A stretch of 64,000 bases of DNA from Chondrus crispus (Eukaryota; Rhodophyta; Florideophyceae; Gigartinales; Gigartinaceae), in assembly GCF_000350225.1 (NCBI RefSeq), contig NW_005178979.1, positions 131,425 to 195,424 on the forward strand, read 5' to 3'. Of this stretch, positions 42,079 to 54,043 are shown one piece after another (position 1 is the stretch's first letter; every line of letters starts with the position of its first letter). The notes under the pieces were generated by a model that saw only the letters and a list, made by a program, of their open reading frames with translations, ran no database searches and was not told the origin of the DNA. A program made the position numbers and the translations under genes.

Positions 42079-44330
42079 CTCGAAGTACCCGGTCTATCGG
42101 GACGGTGAACACGATTTTGATCGTGGATATTCGTCGTGGATGACGTTACGGGTTGACTGGGCTGCACTGGTGCAGGTACTACCAGATCGCTTGTAACGCG
42201 TTCTTGTTCTTCTCCATCCTGGATAACCACGGTGTCCTGATCCGCAGAAACGACGCGGTATGGTCCATTTGTCACTGGCGCCAGCTTGTGGCGAGCTTCT
42301 GTACGGGGATTCGCGTAGTCCCGTCGGACGAACACGTGTGTCCTGGGACGATACTCCGCCTTTGGATGGCGTATGTGCTTATCGTAGTTCGCTCGATAGC
42401 GTTCTTGAGACTTCTTCATTTCGGCTTGAGCCGTGCTCATAAGTCCACGAAGCCAGGCTCACCACTTGGCGTGATACCTGGCATGGCCAACTTCCTCCAG
42501 CTGAGGTTGTGCCTGCAACGATAGGGCACTCAGTGGTCGCGATAAGACGAGTTCGAAGGGGGCGAGCTTTGTTGTACTATGCGTTTGCGTATTGTACGCA
42601 TACGTAAGTGCATCAATGAAGAGGTCCCAATCTTTTGGGTGTTCAGCGACATAATGTCGAAGAGCTGACAGTATTGTCCTGTTGAAGCGCTCCATCTGCC
42701 CATTTGTTTGGGGGTGGTAGGTCGTCGTAAAGACGTTCTTGATGCCCAGGATGCGGCAAATCTCTTGGAAGAGTCGGGACACGAATTGCTTTCCGTTATC
42801 CGCCAGCACCGTGACTGGTGGTCCGTAGACAAACACCCAATGGTAGACGAAAGCCATCGCGATTTCCGCGGCAGTAATCCTCTAGCGAGGCACGGTGCGG
42901 AACAGCTTGGAGAAGCGATCTGTGATCACCAGGAGCCACTGATTTCCGCGAGGGGTACGGATTAACTCCCCAAGAAGATCGATCGAGAGCGACTCGAGAG
43001 GCGCCGTAGCTGGGAACAGGTTGAGGCGTTTAGTATTCCTCCGAAGTTTGACTCGCTCTTTAGCGCAATGTATGCAATTTCTTGCAGTTGCGTAGCAATC
43101 TACGGGCAGCGATGGCCAGTAGCAATCTCTAGTTAGAGTGTAGAACATCTTCCTGCCACCGGGGTGACAGGCAAGCAGTGCATGATGTCCCATGTAAAGA
43201 ATCCTCGCTTGGAGTTCCTGTGGTACCACCACTTGTGGTGTCGCATTTACGTTCCTGACGAGAACCCCGCCCTCTTCAGTGGCGAACGGGATGTCATCCC
43301 CACGATTGATTCGCCTTTTAATTCCGGCGCAGAATGCATTTGCCAGCTGATGACGTAGCATCTCTTCCCTTGTGATAGGATCCAATAAATTCTCGTCAGT
43401 CGAGTAGCGTTCCGTGTTCAATATGGCGTCGAACCTTGCCGACTCGAGATCTTCGAAGTCGTCAGAAAACTTATCGACTGGCTCCATTTCGGAGAATCTT
43501 CCCGGAAACCATGGGATTTATTCATCTACGGGGACTGTCGTCTCCCCGGATGTGAACAGTCGCGATAACGCGTCGGCTTGGGTATTGAGCTTGCCATTCT
43601 TGTACTTCACGTCGAAGTCAAACTCTCTAAGACGGAGTCGCCACCTCATCAGTCGTCCTGATGGGTCCGTCATCTCCATTAACTAGCGGAGGGAAGAGTG
43701 GTCGGTATGTACCGTGAACCGGGATCCTTGGAGATAGGGGCGCAGCGTCACTATACTCCACACAACAGCGAGACATTCTTTCTCCGAAGTGGAGTAATTT
43801 CGCTCTGCAGCGTGTAGTGACCGAGACTAAAATCCGATAGGCTTCCTTTGTCCATCTTCGTATGATTGGAAGAGCGCCGTGCCGACTTGGTAGTCGCTGG
43901 CGTCTGTGTCCATTGAATATGGCAACCCAGCCTTGGGCAACGCCGGAATTGGCGGGGATATCACCGCTTCTCCCAGCATATCAAAGGCCTTGATCTCGTT
44001 CTCGCCGAAGTGTTCCAGCTTAACAGGTTGCCCCTTCTTGAGAAGCTGGTTCAACGGCGCCGGCTTATGGGCGTAGTTCGGTACAAATCGTCAGGAGACG
44101 TTGCACAAACCCAAAAACGAGCGGAGCTCAGTCTGGGTGGTTGGTATCGCGATTTCGCGTAAAGCCCTGGTCGACAACTGGTCAATCGAGAGAGTCCCTG
44201 GTCGTATAACATGCCCAAGGTAATGTACTTCTTGTGTGAAGAAATAGCACTTTTCCAACTTGAGGGACACTCCTGCCGACTGCAAGGCGTCGAGAACTTT
44301 TCTGAGTTTTTTTAGAGAACTTGAGTATGA
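42079..44330 (-). mobile_element. Gypsy-2 fragment (RT end to integrase), broken
   Basis: On the - strand, from high to low coordinates: the end of RT (about 44330-44091, L-K-L-E-K-C-Y-F-F and H-Y-L-G-H-V-I-R-P-G), RNase H start (44054-43827, S-M-D-T-D-A-S-D-Y-Q-V-G), integrase zinc domain (about 43190-43060), integrase core (D-L-L-G-E-L and A-D-N-G-K-Q-F, H-P-Q-T-N-G-Q-M-E-R) and a GPY/F module (N-G-P-Y-R-V-V) near 42,250. The gag, protease and RT core are absent; an unrelated gene begins instead. It is broken in several places and bounded on its 3' side by the Gypsy-1 insertion. It is older than Gypsy-1. Confidence 0.88.
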
Positions 44331-45516
44331 TAGAGAATTTAGAAGATCTGAACAGCATCCCGCCGCCAATATATCTGAAACGGAATGCTCCCGAACAATC
44401 TTCTGTGAACGGGACATTTCCCCGTCCCCCTTCGTCGCTAGTTCCATAATTTGCAACATCTGCACGGTGAGCCCAGGTTTGGCTGGTGTTGGGGCAACGA
44501 CGTCGGAATACAGTATTCCGTGTTGTGAGCTCTCGTTGTCAGCAGGACCTGCTCCCCATTTGGGAACATCAATAGCCTTCACCCCATGCTCCGCATCTGC
44601 GCTTTGAATCCCTACAGTGGCGCCTGGGAACTTTGCTCCAGATCCATCTTCCCATGATTTACGTATCTCTCTGCGATAATTGGGACTGATACATGCTGTG
44701 ATGGGGATCACATCATGTAACGCGTGCAGTATGTTCTTAGTATCCGTAAAAAAGTGCCTGCTCGAAGGGAGCAAGTTGGAGAAATACAAGTTGTCCTCAT
44801 CAGACTCACTGAGGTCCATATGCCTCACTTTTTTCCATTTCTGCCAACGCACCGTCGATAACGGCGTCGATTTGAAATGGTATGTGTTCCTCAAATCCGC
44901 CTGCGTTTCCCACTTCGTCATCGTCACCATAGAGAACCTTGAAGTGATTGTAAATATGTCCTACGACAAGCTGCATGAACGAAAATGAGAGAAGTGGAAT
45001 ACAGCGTAGCCATGGCGGGCATATGCTCGTAGTTGTAGCCATACTGTGAAGGTATTTCTGCCAGCGACCTGTACAATTCAGGGCATCTCGATAGTTAGTG
45101 AGGTCCGATATTTCCCGCAGACATCGGAAATATCTGTACTGGGCTTCTACACTCCTGATTAGTCCTTGATTGTCTCTCCTGTTTTTCATGGGATTTTGCA
45201 GGCCTGCAAACCGTCTGAAAAAGCTGTGTACCAAGTTGATATGTCGCACAACTACTCGCTGCAGAAGCATAGATCTATGATTCGGCTTGAAGGATCGCCG
45301 GTACTCGTCAGCCACCTGGATTGGCCATCCTAAAACAATTTCTTTCGTTGATTCTCTAAATCGAGCGTAAAGTTCGTCACCCGTGCGGGTCGAGCCGAGT
45401 CCACACCTTTGCAGATCGTCTAAGAAGTCCTCCACTGAGATTCCCATCGGTGACTTGTACAAATGTTCGAAATACAAGGTCCGAACATCCCAATCGGCCT
45501 GACTGTATTTCGCCAT
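44331..45516 (-). pseudogene. Unrecognised gene abutting Gypsy-2
   Basis: ATG at 45516 starts a 236-codon frame (M-A-K-Y-S-Q-A-D-W-D-V-R-T-L-Y-F...) that looks like real, mostly helical protein: W-D-V-R-T, F-R-E-S-T-K-E-I-V-L-G-W, L-V-H-S-F-F-R-R-F and so on. From 44806 a second frame (up to 44930) carries on with acidic S-E-S-D-E-D-N-L-Y-F and runs into Gypsy-2 RT at about 44,330, making a 279-codon chimera. So one frame change is visible and the 3' end is lost at the junction. I recognise no family. It may be a host gene fragment or the accessory gene of a DNA transposon. Confidence 0.5.
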
Positions 45517-45700
45517 ACCTGGTTCTGATGTCAGTAGGGGAGCTGCAGAGAGATTTTGGAGGGTGATTGACAGATTGGGCGCAGGAGGAGCGGGAGAGGC
45601 TTTCCTTCTTGGGAGAAATGAGAAGGCCCAGTTTCGGACTGTGAGGCGATAGTTAGCAATGAAATGGGCTACAGTACGAAGTAAATGCGACCCATTTAAT
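45517..45700. other. Spacer between the unrecognised gene and Gypsy-3
   Basis: No frame or motif is seen; possibly the 5' region of the gene on the - strand. Confidence 0.4.
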
Positions 45701-46548
45701 TTACTGCGCGATGCGAGCGTACATCGCGCCTACGCGTTTGTCGGCGTTCGGCGACGGTTCGCAGTCTCGAGGACCTGCGGCGCCGTCGCCGGATCGAACG
45801 CGTAGCACGGAGGCTCGCATATCCGCCTGTGCAGAGTGCACCGAGGGTTCGGACCCTTGTTTCATCTCGACGCATACGGACGCGGAGGAAAACGGCCGTC
45901 TTCTCGGAACGGTCTTAGAGTTTTCTAGGTCGGCAGACCACTGTAGCATAACACCCCGAACGGCAAGGGGGTGTATGCGGACAGTCGGCCGGAATTCTGA
46001 TCGGCGGGTAGACGGGAAGCAACCCCAGCTAAAGGAACCGGGCGAGCCCGGGGTAGCTGCGGTAGAGCGAGTACAGTCGAGGGCGCACGCACGAGCGGGC
46101 CGATCTTCGCCTCGACGCCCCGGGGCAGCGCTGGGTGACGTACCAGCGCTGACGGATGGAGGCGGATCTAGGCTCGCCCGCGCGCTCGTGCGCCCTCTGC
46201 TCGCTCGGTCCCTGACTAGATACGGGCTAGTGGGCACCCGTTCTCTAATGAGAGGGGCGGAGCTTGACCACAGGCGTAGGTTCTGGAGAAGTCCGTGCTT
46301 GTCCTCCCCCACCGCCGTCGGTCGCTCGCGTATTTAATGTACAAGTTAATCCTATCATACTACAGTACAGTAAGTACTGTACTGTAGTTCTGCTGTAGTC
46401 AGTGCGGGCCGTCCCGTACTGTAACGCTGTTAGCCATCGGGGCTGACAGTACACGTCTGTTACGCGTTTGTGCGTGTGCTGTCGTACTGTAGAGCTTGGG
46501 CCCTATTGTGGCTGATCTAATCTAAATCCAGTTAGGGATTATACTACC
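45701..46548 (-). mobile_element. Gypsy-3: LTR plus start of gag, truncated
   Basis: On the - strand an LTR runs from about 46548 to 45942 (~607 bp), ending TTATGCTACA like Gypsy-1. Two bases on comes TGGTCTGCCGACCTAG, matching the Gypsy-1 primer-binding-like site at 15 of 16 positions. A gag start follows (M-K-Q-G-S-E-P-S, then G-P-R-D-C-E-P-S) and stops abruptly at about 45701. It is a relative of Gypsy-1 of which only the 5' end remains. Confidence 0.85.
46359..46495 (-). promoter_or_regulatory. Hairpin array in the Gypsy-3 LTR
   Basis: ACTACAGTACAGTA pairs perfectly with TACTGTACTGTAGT across two bases (46359-46388). Next to it are a CAGTGCGGG-type stem and the CTGTCAGCC-type stem. A TATA-like ATTAAATA (- strand) lies at 46331-46338, just downstream, as in Gypsy-1. 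Confidence 0.75.
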
Positions 46549-46849
46549 GGGGCGAGGGGCAGACGCTGAGGAAAGAGGGGAAATATGCAAATTGGGCGAC
46601 GCAAAGCGGGCGATCAGTGCAACAGGGGAGGCGGAGGGGCAACGGCGCGGGGGAGGATAAACAGAGGAGGGGGCGGTCGGAAGGGGGAGCGGAGGCGCAC
46701 AGGCTGTCCGGGGGGCGGGTGGTGCAATCAAAAAGAGAGAGCGGGGGGACGGGAAGCGGATCTCGAGAGGTAGATTTCGGCGAAGTTCAGACAGTATACA
46801 TGCACTGTCTCCAAGTGACCCCGACCCCAGTCGCACTATCGAGCCCGGA
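46549..46849. other. Purine-rich stretch
   Basis: About 300 bases strongly rich in G and A on the + strand, with several runs of four or more G. Open frames here reflect composition. No gene is seen. Confidence 0.5.
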
Positions 46850-47433
46850 GTATATCTCAAGCGTGTCAACTATGAACGAAAGTTTATGCAGATCGCCGGG
46901 GAGGTGCAACATTCCTAGCATTATTGGATACCATGAGCTGGGCGATTGACAGGGTGATGATTGGTGAGAATGCGGGAAAACTTAGGAAGAACTGGTATGA
47001 GCACGGACTTGCAGCATCAAAGAGGAAGTATAGTTGCTCTCTTTGTCGTTCTGAGACGCACAGTGTAACTGACTGTACACTGAGACACCTTTATAGGGAT
47101 GAAATCATCAAGGAAAAATGCTTCCGTGGCATTGAAAATACTGCATGTAGTGGGATATGTATATTGAGTGGGTTGAAGTGGCTGGTGCTCTGCATGTTAA
47201 GTCACCCTATGTTTCCAGCTGAAAAAACACATCAATTTCAAAAGGATCGAATGTCGCCCTATACAAACAGATGCAAAATTGGTATATTTCAACATGCCCT
47301 TATAAAACACTCCGGGCTAGAAAGGCCCCCGTCAGGGACATCAAAGGCCGCACCTGTCACCCCAAGATTGAAAATGGCCCTTAAAGTAGTTGGGTTTTTC
47401 ATTAACAAACGTCTTATCAAAACTTTGAAGTAA
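46850..47433 (+). pseudogene. Zinc-knuckle fragment, possibly a MULE/FAR1-type transposase tail
   Basis: The 169-codon frame (46924-47433, non-ATG start) has W-Y-E-H-G-L-A-A-S-K-R-K-Y-S and then C-S-L-C-R-S-E-T-H-S-V-T-D-C, a C-x2-C-x4-H-x4-C knuckle. Just upstream, in another frame, K-R-V-N-Y-E-R-K-F-M-Q-I-A-G-E-V (about 46858-46910) looks like the helix that precedes such a tail. In MuDR/FAR1-like transposases a knuckle of this kind closes the protein after a SWIM finger, but no SWIM or DDE part is visible, so the assignment is tentative. A gag knuckle is the alternative. Confidence 0.4.
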
Positions 47434-47461
47434 GGTAGAAACTGTTAAATAACATCTGTAA

Positions 47462-48582
47462 TCAATTCTGAATAGTGAGAAGGTTGCGGAGGGCACGGTA
47501 GTGGATAGTGCCAGCGTAATACTGATCGATGTTGTGCCCGTTATGGAAGCGTTTGACACACACGTGGCACTTCAGTTCTTCACGTGGGTACAGTGCGGCG
47601 GGAACTACCCGTCGGTGGGCGATTCTGGCTTCGTGATCCCAACGCTGGCGGTAGCTGAGAAACATGCCCGTGCATGGAAGGCAAGGATAAGTCGAGGAGC
47701 GGCGCCGGGGGATTGGTTTTGCAACGCGCGCGCTGAGTTGCGACACGGTAGATGTTCAGCGCACGCCCCTCGTCAAGGTCGAAATACGGCGCTACGGGGG
47801 TCCAGGTTTCCTCGTCCGAGGCCTCGACTGCCTCTATGTAGACTGTGTGGGAAAAGGTCCGATGACCTAGATAGCGTGGTTAGATGTTTGCCCGATTGGG
47901 GCGGAGAAAGGTCCTGTTGGGCCTTTCGGGTTGACCCTCTGTGGGGTCAGGTTGCAGACCGGGGAGACCGGTTGGGGTTGAGCTGTCGTTCAAGTTGAGG
48001 TTTGTTGTGGGGGTGGATGGTGGTGCATCCTAAAGTTTACCAAGTTCGTCAATCTTATATACTACTCTACAAGTAGCTGATATCTGCCTTTTTCGTAGTA
48101 AAACCCCCGATTTCTACTCTAATGTGCCCATATGTACCTCTAGAAGGTGTTTCGCCATTGCAAATAATCATGGCGATGGGGTCGTGCCGCAGTTGTCGCA
48201 TGTTAGCAATGCAGGAGAAATTGTTTCTCCTAAATTACACAATTGTTGTAGCCAGTAATTACACTACTCGTCGCCAGCCGGAATAATTCACAGACTCAGC
48301 CGGGGCCGAGAAGAGGATAGAGTGAGAAATACAGTCGCCACGCTGGACGGGAGATATAGGTAGGGTGGTTTCGCGACGCGTGGAAGTGCGGGAGATATAT
48401 CGAATTGGCGGCAGGGAGGCGGAGGAAGACGGATGAACAGGTAGAGGAGTGGTCGGCGGGCTGGGTGAGGCACTGCAGTACGGCGGCGGTAATAGCGCTG
48501 TAGTAGTCAAAGCGGCCACAGCGGCGCGGCGGTATTCTTCTAAAACGACGTGGTGGTTGCTGGGCCGCTTCACGCGTGTCAT
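47462..48582 (-). pseudogene. Two-finger C2H2 protein gene, type 2 (outside the repeat unit)
   Basis: ATG at 48582 reads M-T-R-V-K-R-P-S-N-H-H-V-V-L-E-E, close to the type 1 start in the duplicated unit. A P/S/T-rich linker follows (to 48259). Near 47,760 comes I-Y-R-V-A-T-Q-R-A-R-C-K, the conserved block, then in a shifted frame two fingers: Y-P-C-L-P-C and L-K-C-H-V-C, with F-H-N-G-H-N before the second H pair (47746-47462). At least two frame changes separate the parts. It is on the opposite strand and well diverged, so the family predates the recent duplication. Confidence 0.6.
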
Positions 48583-48940
48583 AAACTACTGCGCTGATGC
48601 GCCAGGCGTACAGTATTTTGGACAGTACGCCCAAATGTATAGCGTCGGCTGTAAAATTAGACAGTAATTATTGCAGTGAATGTTAGGGACAAAGTAGTTT
48701 CTTGTCAAAAATCTTGATTTCCAGAACAGCCGGGCAGAACCAAACGGGGCGGCGGTCCCGTGAACTTGCGGGTGTCGAGAGACCGACTGAGCGAGGCGGT
48801 TGGGAGGGAGAGCTTAAGGGTGTGGTTAAATGGTAAGGTCACCGGAAGGAAAAGGAAACATCAGGCTATTGCCTCGGAACTGCTAGTGAGCACGGGTTTC
48901 GGACAAAGTTGTCGTGGGGGTTGTGATTCAGGTGTTCAAT
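48583..48940. other. Unassigned stretch left of copy B
   Basis: A 67-codon + frame (48760-48963) runs into the repeat unit; no motif is recognised. The sequence is unrelated to the left flank of copy A. Confidence 0.45.
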
Positions 48941-49498
48941 GTGCTGAGTTGGAAGAGGAGTAGCATCTTCGACCTGCATTTGTCGTCCTAATAACTCCAC
49001 ATGAAATTAGGCGCACTACCAAAACGGGCGTTGAGCCACCTATACTACGTCTCTAAATTGATGCAACCATAACAGGTAGAACTGTAGGTGGCACACTTGG
49101 GAGGGATCTTATGGATAATAGCTAAAAGTAGCCTACATAGAGTGACCTGAATTGATATTAATAACGATGTAAAGAGATACATATACTGTAGCCTATTCTT
49201 GTCAATAACTCTCAACAGTCTGGCCTGTCCTTTCTCTTTTAGCCCCTACTGTACACCTAACAGTATTTTCCTCAACACCCCTTAGGTTAACGGGAAATCT
49301 GCTCCGTAATTAGCCGTATCCTTTTTAGCTCAAGAATCTCAAGAAAAGCTCGCCGCCGCCGTGACACTTGTGGGAACTACACCTCAACCTCAGCTACAAA
49401 ACCCATTCTGTTCCTCACTCACCTTGTTGCTGCTACAGTACAGCTTCACCTGGTGTGTGGTACAGTGAGCTCGCGCTTGGCGTTATCTAACGCAGTGG

Positions 49499-50184
49499 AT
49501 GGAACGCCTGAAGCGACCGTCAAATCATCTGGACGTGCTCCAGGAAGCTGCAAAGCGCGATGCCGTTACTGTACTGCCGTCATCGCAACGCCGCACCTTG
49601 CCGAATCGCTCTGGACCCACTGCTGCTACTTCTCTGCTCCAGCTATCACCATTACCACTACCGTCCTCCCCGTCCATTTTTACAAACTCTTGGAGCGAAT
49701 TCGACGCCCGGCCCCTCCGTGACATTGACGCAGAGCACCGGGCTGCAGCAGATCTAGATCACCCGCCGCCCACACGACACCCCCAAGTCGCCCCCTGCCG
49801 CTTCATCGTCTGATCGCAGGGTTAATGCGATTTCTGAGCGGCGCGCCCGCCACATAATAAAAGTAGCGACGCAAAAAGAACATAACAGAATTAGTCGGCC
49901 AGCCCAAAGTCCCCGGACCAGATTCTGTGCCTCCTGTAAGCGAACCATTTCCGGCTACGAGGAGCACGGGATCCACATCTCAGGAGCCCCACACATGCGA
50001 GCTGTTCATCTCGTACTACACGAAGGCCGTGAGAACCTGTTTACAGTGTAACAACATCTTCTCCACAGTACACAAATACACTGTACACTGCCGTAGTACG
50101 CGTCACCTTGCTAAACAATGTCCACTAAGGAAATCAGGAAGCGAAATGCACTGGTTTACAAAATATAACTTCCTCAATTCATGA
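49499..50184 (+). pseudogene. Two-finger C2H2 protein gene, type 1, copy B
   Basis: No difference seen from 22455-23140: ATG at 49499 (M-E-R-L-K-R-P-S-N-H), the A-R-H-I-I-K-V-A-T-Q block, finger 1 from about 49926 and finger 2 from about 50038, with the same two frame changes. The breaks thus predate the duplication, or they are introns shared by both. Confidence 0.6.
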
Positions 50185-52260
50185 AATTAAAGGAAAATTC
50201 TTTAAAAAATGAGTCATCCCACCAACGTAAAAGGGTTAATCTAAAGGGCATTAACCAAGCCGACATAGAAGGGCTATTCTCACAATCACAAGCTTTTATA
50301 TAAATTCTGACAATTAAAACACTGCAGACAACTCTACTTTCAGCATGATGTCCTCACTTGCCAGATTTCGAGATGAATTTTCTCGATACAATCCAAGGAG
50401 AAATGTTATGTTCCAGAAAGAAATAAATCTATCTGACGGTTCATTTCGTAATGGCTTTGAGATAGGAGTGCGCTCGCCGACAAGCCAAAAAACAATAGAA
50501 ATGTCAGGCCCATAAATCACAACTTGGGCACTGTAATTGAATCACGTCAAAAAAAGATGGGATCACCAATTCGCCGTCGTCGGCATAATTGGATCGTCTG
50601 TTTGCGGCCGTCGACAAGATTGGGTCATTTATTTGCTGCTCTCGCCGCACCATCGCGGCGCAGGCCTAAAAAGTATCTAGAATCCATACTAAAATTACTA
50701 ATCTAGCTCGCCGCATAAGTAAAAATCGACCAAAGATCTTTACCGCCCAACATTCGAGCAACGGAGTCGAGGCAAGGCTGCGCCCGCCTTGACGTAGACG
50801 GGACAGACTCGGATTTTGCGGCCGAGTCTCTCCTGGGAGACCAGTCCCGTGGGGGATAGCGCAGAAAGATGTGCAACAGCATGTACCGGAGGTGCTGTGG
50901 TAGAGGGTCGAAAACGGGAAATAATTGAGCGAGGAGATAGGTATAGGGATAGCCAATACGCAAAATGAAGGGGATGGGAAGCGCGAACAGGGGCAATCAC
51001 GGACTTAAATAGCAGCCCTGAAGGAAACTAAAAGGGGTTCACCTGGGCGTGGAGACGTACCAGACCCTCGCCATAGTAGCTCTAGGATCTCAGAGGTGCG
51101 GCGTAATGCTGCTTTGCTTACGAAGGGGGGGTGGTGCCATTCCGATGGGTGAAGTACCGCCGTTGGCCCTGGCCTACAGTACATCTACAATATAACTAGT
51201 GTAAGGAAGGCTGACAGCTACTAACCTAAGATTGGATCACCAATAATATTGGATCCAAGGTTAGATGAACGACGGCTCACCTGTACTGTATGAAGCCCTA
51301 CATCAGTTCATATCAATCGTACCATAACCTCGTATTATTACTATCTTCAGTATAATGGAAGAATAGACAGATCTGTCTATTCTCTGGTCGCCCGGAAAGG
51401 GAAAATTGTGGTGGGATATAACGTGGTGCGATGTATACAAGGATGTATAAAAACGAGGTTACGTGTCCAGCTATGTCACTTCTGATACCTGTCCAGCTAA
51501 GTATCCTCAGATACGGGCCCAGTTGTGTGTTCTTAGATATGTCCTACGCTTGACAAATGTATACAGCTATACACGCGTACAAAGAGCAAAATGAACTTGA
51601 AAAAGTACAGTACAGCACACGTGTATTGGCGGTACACTTGTGCTTATGCGCAAACCTTCCCGACTTTGAAAGCCTATCCCTTTGGTTGTGCCACCTGTCC
51701 TTTATGGGTGGCACAATCTCGCGTATTAAATTCAGCTACCTACAAGTTGGGGATCCTCGTAAAGGATCCCCATTTCCTAAACGGGCAAATGGTCAATTAA
51801 GCCTAATAGAGGCATCTTTATAGGTAGCAACCCCCTAAAAGCGTGATGAGGCCAGTTTTAGTCCCACTCGACTTGACGTCGAGTGGCAATATAAAAGGAA
51901 GACGAAACCGGCGAACGTCTCCGTCCTCATCATCTTCACTCTCAAAAACACCCGCACCACCCGCAGCAAACAGAAAAGGGCACGCCCTTCCGCCCCGCAC
52001 CTAGAGCCAACTTGGCCTGCGCCCCCTCCCAAAACCCCTGCACACCGCGCCTCCGTGGCCAGCGCTCACACGTGGCCACTCAACAATCCCGCCGTGGGAT
52101 TATCGACACTTGCAAGTACGCGATTTCCCCCCGGACCCCGAATTAGAAACTGAAGACACAAATTGGTCAAGCGCGCGGTGAGAAATAATTACTGTGTAAG
52201 TTTTCTCGGTGTGCGATACCACACATACTACACGTGTGACCCCATTAGGGGTATTTGTTT
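50185..52260. other. Gene-poor middle of copy B
   Basis: Counterpart of 23141-25216, with the same short frames and small inverted repeats. No gene is seen. Confidence 0.5.
51463..51540 (+). repeat. Three imperfect 26-bp tandem repeats (copy B)
   Basis: Counterpart of 24419-24496. Confidence 0.75.
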
Positions 52261-52602
52261 ATGGCACGCCTTAAACGGGCTGCAAACGATCCCGCGGTAC
52301 TACGCGAAGCCTCCGCAAAAATGCGACGCATTGCTGCTGCCACCTTCGCCGCCGCCGATCCCGACTTTGCCACCGCCGATCCCGACTTCGCCGCCGCCGA
52401 TCCCGACTCCGCCGCTGCCGATCCTGATTCCGCCGCCACTAATCCCCATTGTTCTGCTCCCGATCTGGATTGCACCTCCGCCGACCGAGACATTCGCCCG
52501 CGGACGCCGGTCAGCACTGATTTTGACACGGACTCGAAGTGTACAGAGTTTACAGGACCGCCACTTGTCCAATTAGAAGCCGAGGTGGAGGGGTGGTGTT
52601 GA
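52261..52602 (+). CDS. N-terminal ORF of two-finger protein, type 3, copy B
   Basis: Identical in translation to 25217-25558: M-A-R-L-K-R-A-A-N-D start, A-D-P-D repeats, end in the G-rich tract. Confidence 0.5.
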   Translation: MARLKRAANDPAVLREASAKMRRIAAATFAAADPDFATADPDFAAADPDSAAADPDSAATNPHCSAPDLDCTSADRDIRPRTPVSTDFDTDSKCTEFTGPPLVQLEAEVEGWC

Positions 52603-52669
52603 GGAGGGGTGGAGGGTTGGTGGGGAGGGGTGGAGGAGGATGGGGAGGGGTGGGAGGGGTGACGGGCGG
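52581..52669 (+). other. G-rich tract with quadruplex potential (copy B)
   Basis: Counterpart of 25537-25625. Confidence 0.8.
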
Positions 52670-52927
52670 CGAGGGTGCACTCTTTCAGCAGACCGTCACA
52701 TCAACAGGCACGCGTGTAAATGAGGTGACCGGTGATGGGTCGTCACACAGTGTGTTACCTTGTGAAGAGAGAGGAAGGGATCTGCGGCGGCTCAGGTCCT
52801 TTCTACCTGGCACTTAGTCATGGTCAGCATTGATTGGCCCCTTTATTCATATAGAAACACTATCTATACATGTTTAAAGCGAGGCAGATATACAGTGCGC
52901 GATATTATTAGAATTGGAATGGCTGTT

Positions 52928-53074
52928 CTACCTGGCGAATTTTCTCCCCTGTCTGCACAAATTTATTGTACTGTACAGGGGAGAAAATGCGCTGGCCGCT
53001 CTACCCGGCGAAATTTCTCCCCTGTGTGTACAATTTTATTGTACTGTACAGGGGCGAAAATCCGCTGGGTGGAA
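52928..53074 (+). repeat. Two tandem 73-bp hairpin units (copy B)
   Basis: Counterpart of 25884-26030. Confidence 0.88.
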
Positions 53075-53505
53075 CGGCCCTCTCAGGGCGCGAAAAGTTC
53101 GAGATCCGTGGGCGAAATCAGGAATGGCCCACTGGGACCACTCGCAAGACTGAATATACTGTATTACCCCACGCCTTTCCCCCTTAAAAGCCGGCGACAT
53201 AGTGGTGGCCGCCAAACCCAACAGACCCTCATCTACCTGTTTCTAAAAAGGATTGGGGGTAATTTACAGTATGCCAGGCGACGTGATTCGGGGGCATCCC
53301 GTCGGCAAAAACGCTCCGATCAGGCTCAAAGTTCCTAATGGCCATGGCACACGTACATCTACAAGTTTTATCACAGAGTTTGGAAACATCCAATTGCGTT
53401 AATAATGCAACTTCATTTACGCAGTTCGTGCCAAACGGAATCTTTATATTTCCTCACTGGGTTTTACGCATCCGACCGAGAATTGATTTCTTTCTGCGAG
53501 TCTGA

Positions 53506-53985
53506 TCGCGTTTCCCTTGCTGCATACTTGTATTCGAATTGGCGCTTGTTGTATGCGCCGTCTACACGCCGCCCACCCATCATCATGGCGACTCAACCGC
53601 CTCCCGATCCGCCTCCAGCGCTTCGTCGACCATCGATCTCGTCGACGAGGGAGATACTTCCCCGGTCTCTGAATTCCGAGCGCGCCACATTGCGCGCGTG
53701 GCAGAGCAGCGCGCACGTTGCCGACGTAACCCGCCTCCACGCAAGAGAACGGTGTACACTTGTCGCCCGTGCGCACGTTCTTTCACCTCGCAGCGACAAC
53801 TTTCCTTTCACGAGGCGAGTGGCCGACACGCGCGAGCACAAATCTGCCTCCAGGATCTCGCCCCTCGACTACAGTGTCAGCTCTGCGATCCCCCGTTTGC
53901 TGACAGGCATAATTTTGATTCCCACAAGCGCTCCCGGATCCACTTTAGAAACGCCCGTCGTCAGCACGAAGCCCACCAAAATTAG
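53506..53985 (+). CDS. Two-finger C2H2 domain ORF, type 3, copy B
   Basis: Open frame with the A-R-H-I-A-R-V-A-E-Q block and both C-x2-C-x12-H-x5-H fingers. It differs from copy A (26462-26941) by a Pro-to-Ser change before the block (S-P-V-S-E-F against S-P-V-P-E-F) and a Met-to-Val change just before finger 1. The frame stays open with both changes outside the finger ligands, weak support for a working protein. Confidence 0.65.
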   Translation, partial: SRFPCCILVFELALVVCAVYTPPTHHHGDSTASRSASSASSTIDLVDEGDTSPVSEFRARHIARVAEQRARCRRNPPPRKRTVYTCRPCARSFTSQRQLSFHEASGRHARAQICLQDLAPRLQCQLCDPPFADRHNFDSHKRSRIHFRNARRQHEAHQN

Positions 53986-54043
53986 AATATCTCTGTGAAA
54001 AACAGGGCGAGCAATTTTAAATTTTCTTACGGTACCCTAAATT

